Origin: Planctomycetia bacterium
GTDB lineage: Bacteria > Planctomycetota > Planctomycetia > Gemmatales > Gemmataceae
Length of the DNA: 6,198 bases
Assembly (NCBI GenBank): GCA_022616395.1
Contig: JAKEEV010001138.1
Location: 1 to 6,198 of the forward strand
Direction of reading: 5' to 3'
A program made the translations under genes and the position numbers. Under the pieces are notes generated by a model that was not told where the DNA came from, did no database searches, and saw nothing but the letters and a program-made list of their open reading frames with translations. Positions 5,586 through 6,198 of the stretch are shown in pieces (the first letter of the stretch is position 1; every line of letters starts with the position of its first letter).

Positions 5586-6198
5586 GTGGGTACACCCAGT
5601 CCGAGCCTGAAAGCCAACCGCGTCGTGAAGACGTACGGGGATGGTACGGCCCGGCGCGCGGCTCTGCGTGAGGTGTCGCTCGAACTCTACCCCGGCGAAC
5701 TCGCGATGCTGATGGGTCCATCGGGAAGCGGGAAGTCCACGCTGCTGGCGATCCTGTCGGGGTTGTTGGAACCCGATTCGGGACAGGTGCTGGCCGAGGA
5801 CGATGGGCGGATGCGCGACATCTGGGCGATGACGAACAAGGAGCGCGAAGCCTATCGCCGAAAACATGCCGGATTCATCTTCCAGGGCTATAATCTCTTC
5901 CCGGCTCTCACGGCCCGTCAGCAACTGGAGATTGTACTCTTGTGGGGCGAAGGAATCGGCGGAGGCGAAGCCCGCCGACGCGCTGACCAGATGCTCGAAA
6001 AGCTCGATCTGACTCCCAACCGCAACAAGAAGCCCGCTCAACTCTCCGGAGGCGAGAAGCAACGTGTTGCCATCGGCCGTGCTCTGGTCAAGAATCCCAC
6101 TTTCATGTTTGCCGATGAGCCAACCAGCGCTCTCGACTGGGAGAACGGGCAGAAAGTAATGGAGTTGCTTCAGGACGCGGCCCATCAACGCAACGCGT
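5586..6198 (+). CDS. ABC transporter ATP-binding protein, DevA/LolD/MacB-like (3' end missing)
   Basis: This is the nucleotide-binding subunit that should power the adjacent permease at the inner face of the membrane. In the 204 visible codons, numbered from GTG5586, there is a Walker A GPSGSGKST (44-52), Q-loop FQGYNLFP with Gln100, signature LSGGEKQRVAIGRAL (153-167), Walker B TFMFADEP with Asp177 and catalytic Glu178, and D-loop SALD (181-184). The set is complete and undamaged. The H-loop lies beyond the right edge, and about 20-50 residues are probably missing. The signature and spacing fit the MacB/LolD/DevA exporter branch, matching the FtsX-type permease. The alternative start ATG5559 would add nine residues (MTNDNHEVF), partly encoded by the heptamer repeat. 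The gap to the permease stop is 115 bp and holds that repeat, so cotranscription is likely but not certain. Confidence 0.93.
   Translation, partial: MGTPSPSLKANRVVKTYGDGTARRAALREVSLELYPGELAMLMGPSGSGKSTLLAILSGLLEPDSGQVLAEDDGRMRDIWAMTNKEREAYRRKHAGFIFQGYNLFPALTARQQLEIVLLWGEGIGGGEARRRADQMLEKLDLTPNRNKKPAQLSGGEKQRVAIGRALVKNPTFMFADEPTSALDWENGQKVMELLQDAAHQRNA

Noticed and set aside
5556..6188. 210-codon minus-strand frame opposite the ATPase
   Set aside because: The plus strand here encodes all canonical ABC motifs in order; the minus frame is a shadow.

Overview
The window looks like chromosomal DNA from a GC-rich bacterium. Several things point to a planctomycete, possibly of the Gemmata group: a DUF2760 protein, a DevC/DevA-like ABC exporter pair, an AsnB with a variant synthetase motif, and GC-rich palindromic repeats (one with the core GAGCCGCGACCGC) in nearly every gene gap. 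The taxonomic call is an inference from style and recalled families, not from a marker gene.

Layout. Positions 1-275 (minus strand) hold the N-terminal 91 codons of a DUF2760 protein that runs off the left edge. Positions 276-621 are a divergent intergenic region with three copies of a palindromic repeat. A plus-strand series follows: a short-chain dehydrogenase/reductase (SDR) whose catalytic tyrosine position is histidine (622-1482); a small phosphatase-like protein with a CX5R loop (1512-1964); a roughly 260-bp inverted-repeat element (1964-2222); an asparagine synthetase B homologue (2241-4307); an FtsX/DevC-type ABC permease (4343-5470); and the matching ATPase (5586 to the right edge, incomplete).

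Function. The permease and ATPase very probably form one exporter. A periplasmic adaptor of the DevB/HlyD type would be expected nearby but is not in the window. AsnB is a glutamine-dependent amidotransferase and sits 35 bp upstream of the permease, so cotranscription is plausible. A shared pathway is only a guess. The SDR and phosphatase-like genes are 29 bp apart and probably cotranscribed; their substrates are unknown.

The least ordinary feature is structural. Four different inverted-repeat families occupy four of the five gene boundaries. One of them forms the C-terminal codons of asnB and ends 1 nt before the permease start codon. I found no CRISPR array, transposase, tRNA, rRNA or clear defence system, and I do not see a convincing new multi-gene system.
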